A DNA stretch of 64,000 nt from Tateyamaria omphalii (GCF_001969365.1 NZ_CP019312.1:3162001-3226000), one strand, 5' to 3'; shown: positions 51,873 to 61,333, counted from the first letter of the stretch. Made by a program: numbers and translations. The notes: generated by a model not told the origin, from the letters alone.

Positions 51873-53406
51873 GTCGCCGCCCCCACGCATCGCAGACCCA
51901 GAACATCCCAAAGGCCAGCGCCACCAGCACCAACGCCGCCCCCGCCGCCGCTTCGGTCCGATACGCGCCCATCAGCCGGTACATCTGCAACGGAAGCGTC
52001 GCCACATCCGGGTCCGCGAACAGCGCCACAACGCCTAAGTCCCCGACACTCAGCGCCGCCGTCAAGCCCGCCGCAAACCCGATCTGCGGACGCAGGCGCG
52101 GGATGATGACAATGCGCCACAGCGACACCCCACGCAGTCCCAAGCCCACACTTAAACGCCCGTAATCACTGAACACTTGCCGCATCGCAGGCAGCAGGAT
52201 GCGCACCGCAAATGGCAGCGCCATCATCGCGTTGATCAGCGCGGTCACAGGCAACGCAAAGGCTGTGGGCGAGACATATGGAAAGATCAGAATGAACCAC
52301 CCCGTCCCGATCATCAGGGGCGATGCGACCAGGCCCAAAAGGGTCAATGCCTCGGCCCCGCCCCACTGCGCTTGCGCCAACCACGCCGCCATCGGCAGGG
52401 CAAGAACCAGCAAAACGACGGTGCTCACGCAAGCAACCCAGACGGTCGTCCAGGTCGCACTCAACACCGAAACAGGCATATAAAACAGGCCCACAACGCC
52501 CGACAGCGCAATGGACAGCATCGGCAACAACAGGAACCCGGCAGCAAGCACGATCCAAAAAGCATCCCCCCATGGCGCAGGTGCATCCCACCGGCGCACC
52601 GCCCTGTCGCGCCCGGTTTGCAACGCGATGGGCGGCAGAATCCAAAGGGCCAGCACCGCCGCAGCCCCCGCCACGGCAAGCTGCAACAGGCTCAGGACAG
52701 CAGCCCGCCCGAGGTCGAAGTCGAACCGAAACGCTTGGTAAATAGCCAACTCAATCGTCGTCGCGCGTGGACCGCCACCCAGAGTCAGCGCCACTGCAAA
52801 ACTCGTCAGGCAAATGACAAAGATCAGCGCAAACGCCCCCGGCACCACCTGCCACAGAATGGGCCATTCAATGACGCGAAACACCATGCGCGGGGGCAGT
52901 CCCAACTGACCCACAATGCGAAACTGCTCTGCCGGGACGGACTGCCAACCTTGCAGGATCAACCGTGTGGCCAAAGGCATGTTGAAGAAAACATGCGCCA
53001 AAACAACGCCATGCGCGCCATAGATGGACACCTCCGGCAATCCGACCACGCCCAGCGCTGTGTTCAGCCACCCGTTCCGCCCAAAGATCGCGAGCAACCC
53101 CAGAACAGCCACGATCACCGGCAGGATGAACGGCGCGCCCAACAGCGTCACCAACAGCGTGTGCCCCGGCAACCGCCGCCGGGCCAAGGCGCGGGCCACG
53201 GGTACCGCCAACACCACGGAAATCAGCGCAGACAGAAACGCCTGCCACACGGTAAAGCGCACCGCCTGCCATTCGGCAGCGCGCAAGCCAGTGGTGGTTT
53301 CAATCCTCTGACTGATGCCGACAAAGGCTGCAATCACCACCGCGACGACGAACGCCGCCGCGATGATGCCAGCCCTTTGGCTTACTGGCTGAGCGCGGCG
53401 CGCCAT
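51859..53406 (-). CDS. thiP: Thiamine ABC transporter permease ThiP
   Basis: A 515-residue membrane protein with about twelve hydrophobic segments in two permease halves (roughly residues 45-250 and 290-505), each with a cytosolic EAA-type loop contacting ThiQ: ILQGWQSVPAEQFRIVGQLG and LPAMRQVFSDYGRLSVGLGL. The double-length layout is normal for ThiP, in contrast to single-domain permeases. It overlaps thiB by 25 bases upstream and thiQ downstream, so the three are tightly coupled. Confidence 0.94.
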   Translation of the reverse strand: MARRAQPVSQRAGIIAAAFVVAVVIAAFVGISQRIETTTGLRAAEWQAVRFTVWQAFLSALISVVLAVPVARALARRRLPGHTLLVTLLGAPFILPVIVAVLGLLAIFGRNGWLNTALGVVGLPEVSIYGAHGVVLAHVFFNMPLATRLILQGWQSVPAEQFRIVGQLGLPPRMVFRVIEWPILWQVVPGAFALIFVICLTSFAVALTLGGGPRATTIELAIYQAFRFDFDLGRAAVLSLLQLAVAGAAAVLALWILPPIALQTGRDRAVRRWDAPAPWGDAFWIVLAAGFLLLPMLSIALSGVVGLFYMPVSVLSATWTTVWVACVSTVVLLVLALPMAAWLAQAQWGGAEALTLLGLVASPLMIGTGWFILIFPYVSPTAFALPVTALINAMMALPFAVRILLPAMRQVFSDYGRLSVGLGLRGVSLWRIVIIPRLRPQIGFAAGLTAALSVGDLGVVALFADPDVATLPLQMYRLMGAYRTEAAAGAALVLVALAFGMFWVCDAWGRRHAAG

Positions 53407-54362
53407 GTCTCGACCGCGTCCGCTTGCAGCTCTGCCGCCTCGGTTTCCGAGTAGAACAGCACCTTTTCAGGCAGCGGCAATTCCGACCACCCCTCGGGCC
53501 AATCGGCCTGCGGCAAGGCCGAAGGCAGCGACCAGTTGGCGGTGGGAATAATGGTCTGGAAGTCGCGCGACATCACATAGGCCAGGAACTGATCCGCCAG
53601 CGCAGGCTGGTCCGTGCCCGCAATCTTGCCCACCGTTTCAACCATGAAATAGTGGCCTTCGGGGAAGATCGCCGCCTTCTTGGTGAAGTCCTCTTCGGCA
53701 AACATGTGATACGCGGGCGAGGTCGTGTAGCTGAGCACCATGTCGGCCTCACCGTCAGTGAAAAGGCCGTAGGACGCCGACCAATCCTTGGTCACGGTCA
53801 GGATGTTGTCCGACAGCGCCTCCCACACCTCTGCCGACCGGTCGCCATAAACCGCCTGCACCCAAAGCACCAAAGCCAGACCGGAAATCGACGTGCGCGG
53901 GTCCTGAATGACGATCTTCACGTCGTCGGGCAGCGCCAGCAAATCCTCAAAACTCGCGGGCGGCGCGTCCATCGTATTCTCATTGTAAATGAACGCCGTG
54001 TGCCCGTAGTTGAACGGCAGGAACGTGTCATCTGTCCACTCAATCGGCAGCGTCAGTGCGCTGTTGTCCTGACCGTGCGGGGCAAACAGATCTGTCGCGC
54101 GCGCCTTGGCCGTCACGTCGGAAGTCAGGCCAATGACCACGTCGGCTTTGGTCCGCTTCCCTTCCAGCAACAGGCGCGGCACCAGATCGCCGGTGGACCA
54201 TTCCAGATCGCAGGCACAGATCTTTTCAAACTCCGTCTCGATGATGGGTCCCGGACCCCATTCAGACGTAAAATAGTCTCCCGCATAAACAGTCAGAACG
54301 GGCGTGTCGGCCAATGCCGTCGTGGCGCCAAGCGTGGCAGCCAAAGTCAAAGCGTATTTCAT
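53382..54362 (-). CDS. thiB: Thiamine-binding periplasmic protein ThiB
   Basis: A 326-residue periplasmic binding protein (also called TbpA) that carries thiamine, TMP or TPP to ThiPQ. Signal peptide MKYALTLAATLGATTALA, then PVLTVYAGDYFTSEWGPGP, the usual ThiB opening. The ligand site aromatic residues include the Trp in TANWSLPSALP, and LVLWVQAVYGDRSAEVWEAL is typical of the family. The ATG at 54362 with a GGAGG site is better than a GTG/ATG 12 bases further upstream. Preceded by a TPP riboswitch. Confidence 0.95.
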   Translation of the reverse strand: MKYALTLAATLGATTALADTPVLTVYAGDYFTSEWGPGPIIETEFEKICACDLEWSTGDLVPRLLLEGKRTKADVVIGLTSDVTAKARATDLFAPHGQDNSALTLPIEWTDDTFLPFNYGHTAFIYNENTMDAPPASFEDLLALPDDVKIVIQDPRTSISGLALVLWVQAVYGDRSAEVWEALSDNILTVTKDWSASYGLFTDGEADMVLSYTTSPAYHMFAEEDFTKKAAIFPEGHYFMVETVGKIAGTDQPALADQFLAYVMSRDFQTIIPTANWSLPSALPQADWPEGWSELPLPEKVLFYSETEAAELQADAVETWRAALSQ

Positions 54363-54414
54363 CGCATCCTCCAATCAGAGAGGCGGCGGGATAAGGATCT
54401 TGGGATGAGCCAAA

Positions 54415-54498
54415 CCTTCCCTCCGCCGGTGTTAACCGGTTCAGGTTCAACGGGTTCGCTGTGCGCATCTCAGCCTGTTTCCAGGCACCCCGAGGTAG
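54415..54498 (-). ncRNA. TPP riboswitch (THI box)
   Basis: On the leftward strand: TCGGGGTGCCTGGAAACAGG, CTGAGATGCGCACAGCGAAC, CCGTTGAACCTGAACCGGTT and AACACCGGCGGAGGGAAGG, which are the landmark TPP aptamer sequences (CTGAGA, ACCTGA, GGGTGC and the CGGAGGGA end). It sits about 55 bases before the thiB start. TPP binding is expected to lower expression of thiBPQ when thiamine is plentiful. Confidence 0.96.
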
Positions 54499-54595
54499 GG
54501 CGGAAGCTAGGGCCCGCGCCCCGCCCCTGCAAGCGGAAAACGCCTTGAGCGTGCCGCATCGCATCGCTAGACGGGTCCGGCAAAGGAGCAACCCC

Positions 54596-55696
54596 ATGTC
54601 GATCAACAGTTTTGGCCATCTTTTCCGCGTGACCACATGGGGCGAAAGCCATGGACCTGCGCTTGGGGCCACGGTCGACGGGTGCCCGCCGGGGGTCGAG
54701 GTTGATGAGGCGATGATCCAGCACTGGCTGGACAAGCGCAAACCCGGTCAGAACAAATACACGACGCAGCGGCGTGAACCCGACGCGGTTAAAATCCTGT
54801 CGGGCGTGTTCGAAGGGCAGACCACAGGCACCCCCGTCCAGCTGATGATCGAAAACACCGACCAGCGGTCGAAGGACTATGGCGATATCGCCGAAAAGTT
54901 TCGCCCCGGTCATGCCGATATCACCTATTGGCAGAAATACGGCATCCGCGACTACCGCGGCGGGGGCCGGTCCTCTGCCCGCGAAACGGCAGCGAGGGTG
55001 GCCGCAGGCGGTCTGGCACGCGCGGCACTGGACAAGCTGGTGCCGGGGATCGAGATCAAGGGCTACATGACCCGCATGGGTGCGCACGAGATTGACCGGG
55101 ACAAGTTCGACTGGGACCAGATCGACCAGAACCCGTTCTGGGTGCCCGACGCCAAAGCAGCCACGACATGGGCCGATTACCTCGATGGTCTGCGCAAATC
55201 CGGCTCGTCGGTCGGCGCCGTGATTGAAGTGGTCGCGCGCGGCGTGCCCGCAGGTCTCGGCGCCCCGGTTTACGGCAAGTTAGACACTGATCTTGCGGCG
55301 GGAATGATGTCGATCAACGCGGTCAAAGGGGTCGAGATTGGCGAAGGCATGTCTGCCGCCATGCTCACTGGCGAGTTGAACGCGGATGAGATCACAATGG
55401 GACGAAACGGGCCCGAATATTCCTCCAACCACGCGGGCGGTATCCTCGGCGGTATCTCGACCGGGCAGGACATCGTTGCGCGCTTTGCGGTCAAGCCGAC
55501 GTCGTCGATCCTGCAAACCCGCAAGACGATCACCAAATCCGGCGAAGAGGCCGAAATCATCACAAAGGGCCGCCATGACCCCTGCGTCGGTATCCGCGCA
55601 GTACCGGTGGGCGAGGCGATGATGGCCTGCGTCATCCTGGACCACCTGCTGCTCGACCGCGGTCAGACTGGCGGCGAGCGCGGTAAGATCGGCTAG
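54596..55696 (+). CDS. aroC: Chorismate synthase
   Basis: A 366-residue FMN-dependent enzyme that makes chorismate from 5-enolpyruvylshikimate 3-phosphate, the end of the shikimate pathway. Family signatures: [18 protein letters not shown] (about residues 16-33), [14 protein letters not shown] with [17 protein letters not shown], and the C-terminal [23 protein letters not shown] precedes the ATG by 8 bases. The stop shares 4 bases with the stop of the TetR gene that runs the other way. The gap to the TPP riboswitch holds both promoters. Confidence 0.97.
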   Translation: MSINSFGHLFRVTTWGESHGPALGATVDGCPPGVEVDEAMIQHWLDKRKPGQNKYTTQRREPDAVKILSGVFEGQTTGTPVQLMIENTDQRSKDYGDIAEKFRPGHADITYWQKYGIRDYRGGGRSSARETAARVAAGGLARAALDKLVPGIEIKGYMTRMGAHEIDRDKFDWDQIDQNPFWVPDAKAATTWADYLDGLRKSGSSVGAVIEVVARGVPAGLGAPVYGKLDTDLAAGMMSINAVKGVEIGEGMSAAMLTGELNADEITMGRNGPEYSSNHAGGILGGISTGQDIVARFAVKPTSSILQTRKTITKSGEEAEIITKGRHDPCVGIRAVPVGEAMMACVILDHLLLDRGQTGGERGKIG

Positions 55697-56274
55697 GCCA
55701 GCATCACGCCAACAGAGCGGACGATGTTGTGCAGTGTGTCGTGATCAATGCGCGCCCGCGCCATGGTGCGCAGACCAACATACTGCGCGATGATCATATC
55801 GGCGAGGGCACCACGCTCCGCTGGGTTCAAGACGGCATGCTTCGGTGACGCGCCCAACGCCGTATAAATCCCATCGCGCAAGGCACCCAATCCTTCGGAC
55901 ACGGCCTTGGCAACATCATCGTCGTAACTGCTTGGCCCCGCCGCAGCGGTACACAGCAAGCACCCGCGCGCATCGCCATTGACGACGTTCTGATAGGAGC
56001 CCTGGAACATCGCCATGATACGCTCCGCCCCATTTGGAATGGACGGATCGGCAAGCATCGCAACACCCGCCTGAACCGCCTGTCGCTCATAGCGCTGCAA
56101 GACCTGCAGAAAGAGCGTCTTTTTATCGGTGAACGCCTTGTAGAGACTGCCCCGCGTCAACCCCATGCCATCCAGCAGGTCAGGCAGCGACGCCCCCTCG
56201 TACCCGTGTTCCCAAAAGACGTGCATCGCCTTTTCCAGCGCGTCGTCAATGTCGAATGATCGTGGTCTGGCCAT
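55693..56274 (-). CDS. TetR/AcrR family transcriptional regulator
   Basis: A 193-residue repressor. N-terminal helix-turn-helix at about residues 8-50 ([37 protein letters not shown]) and a ligand-binding all-helical C-terminal part with [12 protein letters not shown]. The sequence matches the group represented by NemR/AcrR-like TetR_C regulators with a Cys pair in the core, which might sense electrophiles; this is inference. ATG 56274 gives [11 protein letters not shown]; a 15-residue longer frame would lie in the operator region. It is divergent from the DM13 gene, with repeated GGAACCATA sites between. Confidence 0.92.
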   Translation of the reverse strand: MARPRSFDIDDALEKAMHVFWEHGYEGASLPDLLDGMGLTRGSLYKAFTDKKTLFLQVLQRYERQAVQAGVAMLADPSIPNGAERIMAMFQGSYQNVVNGDARGCLLCTAAAGPSSYDDDVAKAVSEGLGALRDGIYTALGASPKHAVLNPAERGALADMIIAQYVGLRTMARARIDHDTLHNIVRSVGVMLA

Positions 56275-56310
56275 GTGCTGTCTCCGATGTCTGACCTTCA
56301 ATATAGTGTT

Positions 56311-56398
56311 TGGAACCATATAGTCCAGAACTCACAAGTTTGTGTTTTGTACCATTCGGTTCCTTTTGCTATCCACATATTAGGAACCATACAGTCCA
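56311..56398. promoter_or_regulatory. Repeated TetR operator-like sites
   Basis: TGGAACCATATAGTCCA at 56311-56327 and AGGAACCATACAGTCCA at 56382-56398 agree at 15 of 17 bases, and a reversed GGAACCGAATGGTAC-like half lies at about 56350-56363. They fill the gap between the divergent TetR and DM13 genes and are good candidates for the TetR protein's operators. Confidence 0.6.
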
Positions 56399-56412
56399 CA
56401 ATGGAGACAGCA

Positions 56413-56805
56413 ATGCTCACCCTCATGAAATCCATCGCCCTGACCCTCGCCATTGTCATTGGCTTTGCCACCGGCCCAGCCTCCGCCGACACCATCGCAA
56501 GCGGCACGTTCACCGGCGCGTCGGACCACATCACCACCGGCGAAGTTGACGTGATCAAGAATGCCGACGGCAGCCATACCATCGTGCTGGGCGAAGACTT
56601 CAGCCTCGATGGTGCGCCCGACCCGCGCGTGGGCTTGGGCAAGGACGGCAAATATGACGGCCGTACCGATGCGGGCGTGCTGGGCAATCTGACCGGCGCG
56701 CAATCCTTTGTCATTCCGGCAGGCGTAGACGTCTCGGACTTCAACGAAGTCTATATCTGGTGCGAAAAGTTCAGCGTTCCGCTCGGCGTTGCCAAACTGA
56801 ACTGA
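56413..56805 (+). CDS. DM13 domain-containing secreted protein
   Basis: A 130-residue protein with signal peptide (LMKSIALTLAIVIGFATGPASA) and one DM13 domain: SGTFTGASDHITTGEVDVIK at the start and GAQSFVIPAGVDVSDFNEVY with IWCEKFSVPLGVAKL at the end. DM13 domains are thought to take part in electron transfer or redox, with the conserved Cys near the C-terminus (WCEKF). GGAG six bases before 56413 favours this ATG over one at 56401. It is under probable control of the divergent TetR protein. Confidence 0.85.
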   Translation: MLTLMKSIALTLAIVIGFATGPASADTIASGTFTGASDHITTGEVDVIKNADGSHTIVLGEDFSLDGAPDPRVGLGKDGKYDGRTDAGVLGNLTGAQSFVIPAGVDVSDFNEVYIWCEKFSVPLGVAKLN

Positions 56806-56848
56806 TCGGCTTGCCAATCCTGCCCCAACCCGACAAGGATTGGGGGAA

Positions 56849-57790
56849 ATGAAAGCCCCCACAACCCAGAACAAGCCCGGCACCGCCATCGGCCTCAAGC
56901 TCGTGGCGGTGTTCCTGTTCATGGTCATGGCCGCGATGATCAAGGCCGCGACGCAAAACGTCCCCTCGGGCCAGGCCGTGTTCTTCCGCTCATTCTTTGC
57001 CCTGCCGATCATCATGGCCTGGATCTGGCGGGCCGGTGAGATGCGCGAAGCGCTGACACCCAACAACCTGACCGGTCACATCTGGCGCGGTCTGTTCGGG
57101 ACCTCGGCCATGGCACTGACATTCGCGGGCCTTGCATTGTTGCCCCTGCCCGAGGTGACGGCGATCGGCTACGCCACGCCGATGTTCACGGTCATCCTGG
57201 CCGCAATCATGCTGGGCGAAAAGGTGCGCCTGTTCCGGATCAGCGCGGTTGCGCTGGGACTTGTGGGGGTGATGATCGTGATGTGGCCACGCCTGTCGGT
57301 GGATGTTGCAACGGTTGGCACCGCAGGCACAATCGGCGCACTGATGGTGCTGGGGGCGTCGATCCTGCGCGCCGTCGTGCAAATTCACATCCGCACGCTG
57401 GTCAAGACCGAGCACACCGCCGCCATCGTCTTCTACTTCTCGGTGACGGCCACTGTGTTGAGCCTCTTCAGCCTGCCCTTCGGCTGGATCGTTCCAACGA
57501 CCACGGACATCATCCTACTGGTGAGCGCGGGCCTGATCGGCGGGATTGCTCAGATCCTGGTGACGGCCAGTTACCGCTTCGGCGCCGCCTCCATGCTGGC
57601 GCCGTTCGATTACACATCGCTTATCTTCGCCGCCCTTATCGGCTACCTAATCTTTGCCGAGTTGCCGACAACCGAAACAGTGATCGGCGCAACGCTCGTC
57701 ATACTGGGCGGTGTGATTATCATCTGGCGCGAACGCCAATTGGGCGGCGGACGCAGCAGGGCACGGGCGGTGACGGATCCGAAGGGTTAA
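56849..57790 (+). CDS. DMT (EamA) family transporter
   Basis: A 313-residue membrane carrier with ten hydrophobic segments in two EamA halves (about residues 17-140 and 160-295). TAIGYATPMFTVILAAIMLGE and the second-half LAPFDYTSLIFAALIGYLIF are the conserved fifth-helix regions of each half. Family members export amino acids, riboflavin or other small molecules; no specific assignment can be made. It follows the DM13 gene by 43 bases with its own weak ribosome site and converges with the NTF2-like gene, sharing 4 bases at the stops. Confidence 0.9.
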   Translation: MKAPTTQNKPGTAIGLKLVAVFLFMVMAAMIKAATQNVPSGQAVFFRSFFALPIIMAWIWRAGEMREALTPNNLTGHIWRGLFGTSAMALTFAGLALLPLPEVTAIGYATPMFTVILAAIMLGEKVRLFRISAVALGLVGVMIVMWPRLSVDVATVGTAGTIGALMVLGASILRAVVQIHIRTLVKTEHTAAIVFYFSVTATVLSLFSLPFGWIVPTTTDIILLVSAGLIGGIAQILVTASYRFGAASMLAPFDYTSLIFAALIGYLIFAELPTTETVIGATLVILGGVIIIWRERQLGGGRSRARAVTDPKG

Positions 57791-58128
57791 GGCTTGTGAC
57801 AAGCCGACGCCTCTACCACCAGCCCGTCGGCCCCGAAGCGTAGTGTTTCTGCAGCGAGAACATCGCGCTGGTTGCGATACGTGATCACCATCATACCGTG
57901 CCCATGCAGCACATCGACCACGATGAACGACAGATCTGGCTGGGCCTCTAACGCGCGGGACCAGTACGCGCAAAGCGCGGCCTTGCCATGCAACTCACCA
58001 TGACCGACCAGCCGCATCGCCTTTTGCGAGCGAAAGACGACGTCCTCGGCATAGTGCCCGAGGATGCGGTCCAGATCGTGCGAATTCCACGCCGCCTCCC
58101 ACGCGATGGCGAAGGCGTCGTAGTCCAT
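57787..58128 (-). CDS. NTF2-like (SnoaL) protein
   Basis: A 113-residue protein of the nuclear-transport-factor-2 fold group. The opening WEAAWNSHDLDRILGHYAED (about residues 10-29) is the usual helix-helix entrance to the fold, followed by a barrel with ARLVGHG-like and LHGHGMMVITYRNQRDV strands. Such proteins include isomerases, cyclases and many unknowns; no catalytic residue can be placed. The stop of ilvE lies one base from its ATG at 58128, so it is probably the second gene of a leftward ilvE operon. Confidence 0.82.
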   Translation of the reverse strand: MDYDAFAIAWEAAWNSHDLDRILGHYAEDVVFRSQKAMRLVGHGELHGKAALCAYWSRALEAQPDLSFIVVDVLHGHGMMVITYRNQRDVLAAETLRFGADGLVVEASACHKP

Positions 58129-58129
58129 A

Positions 58130-58996
58130 TCAGCTGCGCACCAGCTTTTCGTAATCTTCGGCCACATCGCGACACATTGCGCCAACCTCGAAGTTATAGT
58201 CCCCGATCTGGCCGACCGGCGTCACCTCGGCTGCGGTACCGGTCACCCAGCACTGCTCAAAGCCTTCCAGCTCTTCGGGCATGATCACCCGCTCGTGCAC
58301 CTTGATCTGCTTGTCCTGCAACCGGCCGATCACCGTCTGCCGGGTCAGGCCGTTCAGGAACACGTCCGCCTTGGGTGTGTGCACCTCACCATCCTTGACG
58401 AAAAAGATGTTGGCGCCCGTGCACTCCGCCACATAGCCGCGGTAATCCATGAACAGCGCGTCCGAACAGCCCTTGGCCTCTGCCGCGTGTTTGGACGTGG
58501 TGCAGATCATGTACAGACCCGCCGCCTTGGCGTGGACCGGAATCGTCTCGGGGCTCGGGCGCTTCCACTTGGAAATGTCGATCTTGGCGCCCTTGAACTT
58601 GGCGTCGCCATAATAGCTGCCCCACTCCCAAGCGGCGATGGCCAGATGCACCGGGTTGCGGGCGGATGAGACACCCATGTCCTCGCCCGCGCCACGCCAT
58701 GCCACCGCACGCACATAGGCGTCGGTCAGGCCATTGGCGGTCAGGACTTGCTGCTTGGCGGCTTCGATCTCGTCCACGGTGTAGGGGATCTGGAAATCCA
58801 GCTCACCCGCTGAAAAATGCAGGCGCTCGGAATGCTGGCGGCTCAGGAAAATCTTGCCGTTATAGGCCCGCTCGCCTTCGAACACCGACGACGCATAGTG
58901 CATGGCGTGGCTCAGAATATGGACATTCGCCTGACGCCAATCGACCATTTGGCCGTCCATCCAGATTTGTCCGTCGCGATCATCGTAGCCAGCCAT
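58130..58996 (-). CDS. ilvE: Branched-chain amino acid aminotransferase
   Basis: A 288-residue class IV PLP aminotransferase that carries out the last step of leucine, isoleucine and valine synthesis. Opening WMDGQMVDWRQANVHILSHAMHYASSVFEGER, quoted as WMDGQMVDWRQANVHI and HYASSVFEGER, contains the family's HYGxxxFEG motif; the PLP Lys is in HAKAAGLYM (about residue 158) and the cofactor phosphate site in GYVAECTGANIFFV. The alphaproteobacterial short form. It stands next to the petP-petR pair, divergent. Confidence 0.94.
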   Translation of the reverse strand: MAGYDDRDGQIWMDGQMVDWRQANVHILSHAMHYASSVFEGERAYNGKIFLSRQHSERLHFSAGELDFQIPYTVDEIEAAKQQVLTANGLTDAYVRAVAWRGAGEDMGVSSARNPVHLAIAAWEWGSYYGDAKFKGAKIDISKWKRPSPETIPVHAKAAGLYMICTTSKHAAEAKGCSDALFMDYRGYVAECTGANIFFVKDGEVHTPKADVFLNGLTRQTVIGRLQDKQIKVHERVIMPEELEGFEQCWVTGTAAEVTPVGQIGDYNFEVGAMCRDVAEDYEKLVRS

Positions 58997-59147
58997 GGCG
59001 CCCTCCCGATTTGCATTTATTGCGCAGATAAGACCGATGCGGTCATAAAGTTGCGTAAAACCTGCGATTCGATATCGCTTCGCCCTTGGAATGTCAACAA
59101 GGCTGACTTAAACTGCTACAAAAGACGACGCTTGAGCGGGGGCGGTT

Positions 59148-59660
59148 ATGGAAGACGGACGGGCAACCACGACCAGAGGTGGAGAAAACCTTCTTTTCCT
59201 GACCGACGAACAATTGCGGCAAGGGATTGAGGCGATGTTCTTTGCCTATCGCGGCTTTACCGCCGATCCGGACCGCATCCTGTCGGACATGGCCTATGGC
59301 CGGGCGCATCACCGGGCGATCCACTTCATCAACCGCGCGCCAGGCACCACGGTGAACAACCTGCTCAACATCCTCGGCGTCACCAAGCAATCCCTGAACC
59401 GCGTCCTGCGTACCTTGATCGAGGACGGGCTGGTCGAAAGCCGGGTCGGCAAATCCGACAAACGGGAACGTCACCTGTTTCTGACCGAAGACGGCCGTAC
59501 GCTCGAAGGGCGGTTGTCCGACGCACAACGCGCACGGATGCGCACGGCGTTCCGCGACGCAGGGCCGGAGGCGGTGGCGGGCTTTCGCACCGTGCTCGAG
59601 GCGATGATGGACACGGAAATGCATCGCACCTATCAAAGACTTAAGGAGAGCGGTGCATGA
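59148..59660 (+). CDS. petP: MarR family transcriptional regulator PetP
   Basis: A 170-residue MarR-type regulator. The DNA-binding part is about residues 55-118: VNNLLNILGVTKQSLNRVLR and TLIEDGLVESRVGKSDKRER, with the wing at GKSDKRERHLFLT. In Rhodobacter capsulatus a petP-petR pair controls synthesis of the bc1 complex and is next to petABC; here the pair is intact but about 10 kb from petABC. The two genes overlap by 4 bases (ATGA). Identity rests on this pairing and sequence type. Confidence 0.85.
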   Translation: MEDGRATTTRGGENLLFLTDEQLRQGIEAMFFAYRGFTADPDRILSDMAYGRAHHRAIHFINRAPGTTVNNLLNILGVTKQSLNRVLRTLIEDGLVESRVGKSDKRERHLFLTEDGRTLEGRLSDAQRARMRTAFRDAGPEAVAGFRTVLEAMMDTEMHRTYQRLKESGA

Positions 59661-60358
59661 GTGACTTTGACGCCCATTTGCTGATCGTCGATGACGACGA
59701 ACGGATCCGGAGCCTGTTGCAGAAATTCCTGATGCGGAGCGGGTTTCTTGTGACCGCCGCCCGCGACGCCGCCCATGCGCGGCGGGTTCTCGCAGGCCTC
59801 GACTTTGACCTGATGGTGCTGGACGTGATGATGCCGGGCGAAGACGGGCTGAGCCTGTGCCGGTCCTTGCGCGAAACCCACGCCACGCCGATCCTGCTGC
59901 TGACCGCCCGGGGCGAAACCGACGCGCGGATCGAAGGGCTGGAGGCCGGCGCCGACGACTACCTGCCCAAACCGTTCGAGCCCAAGGAACTTCTGCTGCG
60001 CATCAACGCCATCCTGCGCCGTGTGCCCGACGTGGCCCCGGAAGAGGCCGCGCCCAAAATCCTCACCCTCGGCCCCATTCGCTACGATATGGAACGGGGC
60101 GAGATGTGGCAGGGCGAGGACCTCGTCCGGCTGACCGCCACCGAGATGCAGTTGATGAAGCTGTTTTCCGCCAAACCCGGCGAAGCCATAAGCCGCGCCA
60201 AGCTGGTCGAGGATCTGGGCCGCGACCGGGGCCAAGCCCAGGAACGGGCGGTGGACGTGCAGATCACGCGGCTGCGGCGCAAGATCGAAAGCAACCCCAA
60301 GCAACCCCGCTACCTGCAGACCGTGCGCGGCGCAGGCTACATGCTGGCGCCGGATTGA
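59657..60358 (+). CDS. petR: Response regulator PetR (OmpR type)
   Basis: A 233-residue response regulator. The receiver domain shows LIVDDDERIRSLLQ (acidic pocket, about residues 9-22), the phospho-acceptor Asp in MVLDVMMPGEDG (about residue 56), the Thr in LLLTARGE and the Lys in LPKPFEPKELLLRI. The C-terminal OmpR/PhoB winged helix ends PRYLQTVRGAGYMLAPD, split as PRYLQTVRGAGYM. Rhodobacter PetR is needed for bc1 production; no partner kinase gene is nearby, as in that species. Confidence 0.92.
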   Translation: MSDFDAHLLIVDDDERIRSLLQKFLMRSGFLVTAARDAAHARRVLAGLDFDLMVLDVMMPGEDGLSLCRSLRETHATPILLLTARGETDARIEGLEAGADDYLPKPFEPKELLLRINAILRRVPDVAPEEAAPKILTLGPIRYDMERGEMWQGEDLVRLTATEMQLMKLFSAKPGEAISRAKLVEDLGRDRGQAQERAVDVQITRLRRKIESNPKQPRYLQTVRGAGYMLAPD

Positions 60359-60394
60359 TCCGTCGGGTTTGCATATTTTTGGAACAATGAAGCC

Positions 60395-61333
60395 ATGAGC
60401 ACAGCACTGCTGACCCATCGCGACGGCCTTTTGCATGTCACACCCCCGGGCATGCCCGAACAGGAGGCGCGGCTCGACTACATCCAGCGCGCTTTGGCCG
60501 ACCTTGACCTGATCCGTGTTGATCCACCGATTGCCGATGACGCCTCCATCGCGCTGTGCCATCCGCAGGACTACATCGACTTCGTCCGGTCCAAGGTACC
60601 CACCGATGGGTTCGCCGGTCTCGACCGCGAAACCGACGCCGAGACCTTCCTGTCGCCCACATCCTACAACGCCGTGTGGCGCGCCGCAGGTGGCGCGGTC
60701 AAGGCGGTCGACATGGTTCTGGACGACGAAGTGCAGAACGCTTTCGTCGCCATGCGCCCGCCCGGACATCATGCGGAACAGTCTCTACCAATGGGATTTT
60801 GCATCTTTGGCAATGTGGCCATCGCTGCGAAACATGCTCTCGAAGTGCATGGGTTGGAGCGTGTCGCCGTGGTCGATTTCGACGTCCATCACGGCAACGG
60901 CACCCAAGCGCTGCTGCAAGATGACCCCCGTGCCTTGGTGGTCACATCGCAGCAAATACCACTCTGGCCGGGCACCGGTCAGGCATCCGACCGCGGCCCG
61001 CACGGCACCGTGCTGAACATCCCGCTTGCCCCGCATACGGATAGCACCCATGCCATCGCGGAATACGAACGGCAAGTGATTCCGGCCCTGATCAAACACC
61101 AGCCCGAGCTTATCCTGATCTCTGCCGGGTTCGACGCGCATCAGGATGACCCGCTGGCGCAACTCAACTGGACGGCAGACACCTACACGACCCTCACCGA
61201 CATGCTGACGCAAACTGCTCAAGACGTGTGCAAAGGCCGGGTGGTGTCGGTGCTGGAAGGGGGCTATGATCTGGACGCGCTGGCCGCATGCGCCCGCGCC
61301 CACGTCCAATCGCTGATGAAGGCCACCCAATGA
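60395..61333 (+). CDS. Histone deacetylase family protein
   Basis: A 312-residue zinc hydrolase of the acetoin-utilisation/HDAC family; bacterial members deacetylate acetylpolyamines, lysines or related amides. Motifs: MRPPGHHAEQ (catalytic His pair, about residues 128-137), VVDFDVHHGNGTQ (zinc Asp and His, about 161-173), SAGFDAHQDDPLA (second zinc Asp) and EGGYDLDAL (catalytic Tyr). The substrate is not known. It opens a conserved cluster with xseB, ispA and dxs, with which it overlaps or lies closely spaced. Confidence 0.92.
   Translation: MSTALLTHRDGLLHVTPPGMPEQEARLDYIQRALADLDLIRVDPPIADDASIALCHPQDYIDFVRSKVPTDGFAGLDRETDAETFLSPTSYNAVWRAAGGAVKAVDMVLDDEVQNAFVAMRPPGHHAEQSLPMGFCIFGNVAIAAKHALEVHGLERVAVVDFDVHHGNGTQALLQDDPRALVVTSQQIPLWPGTGQASDRGPHGTVLNIPLAPHTDSTHAIAEYERQVIPALIKHQPELILISAGFDAHQDDPLAQLNWTADTYTTLTDMLTQTAQDVCKGRVVSVLEGGYDLDALAACARAHVQSLMKATQ

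Noticed and set aside
52177..53454. Long + strand open frame opposite thiP
   Set aside because: Gln/Arg/His-rich shadow translation with no recognisable motif; ThiP occupies the other strand in full.
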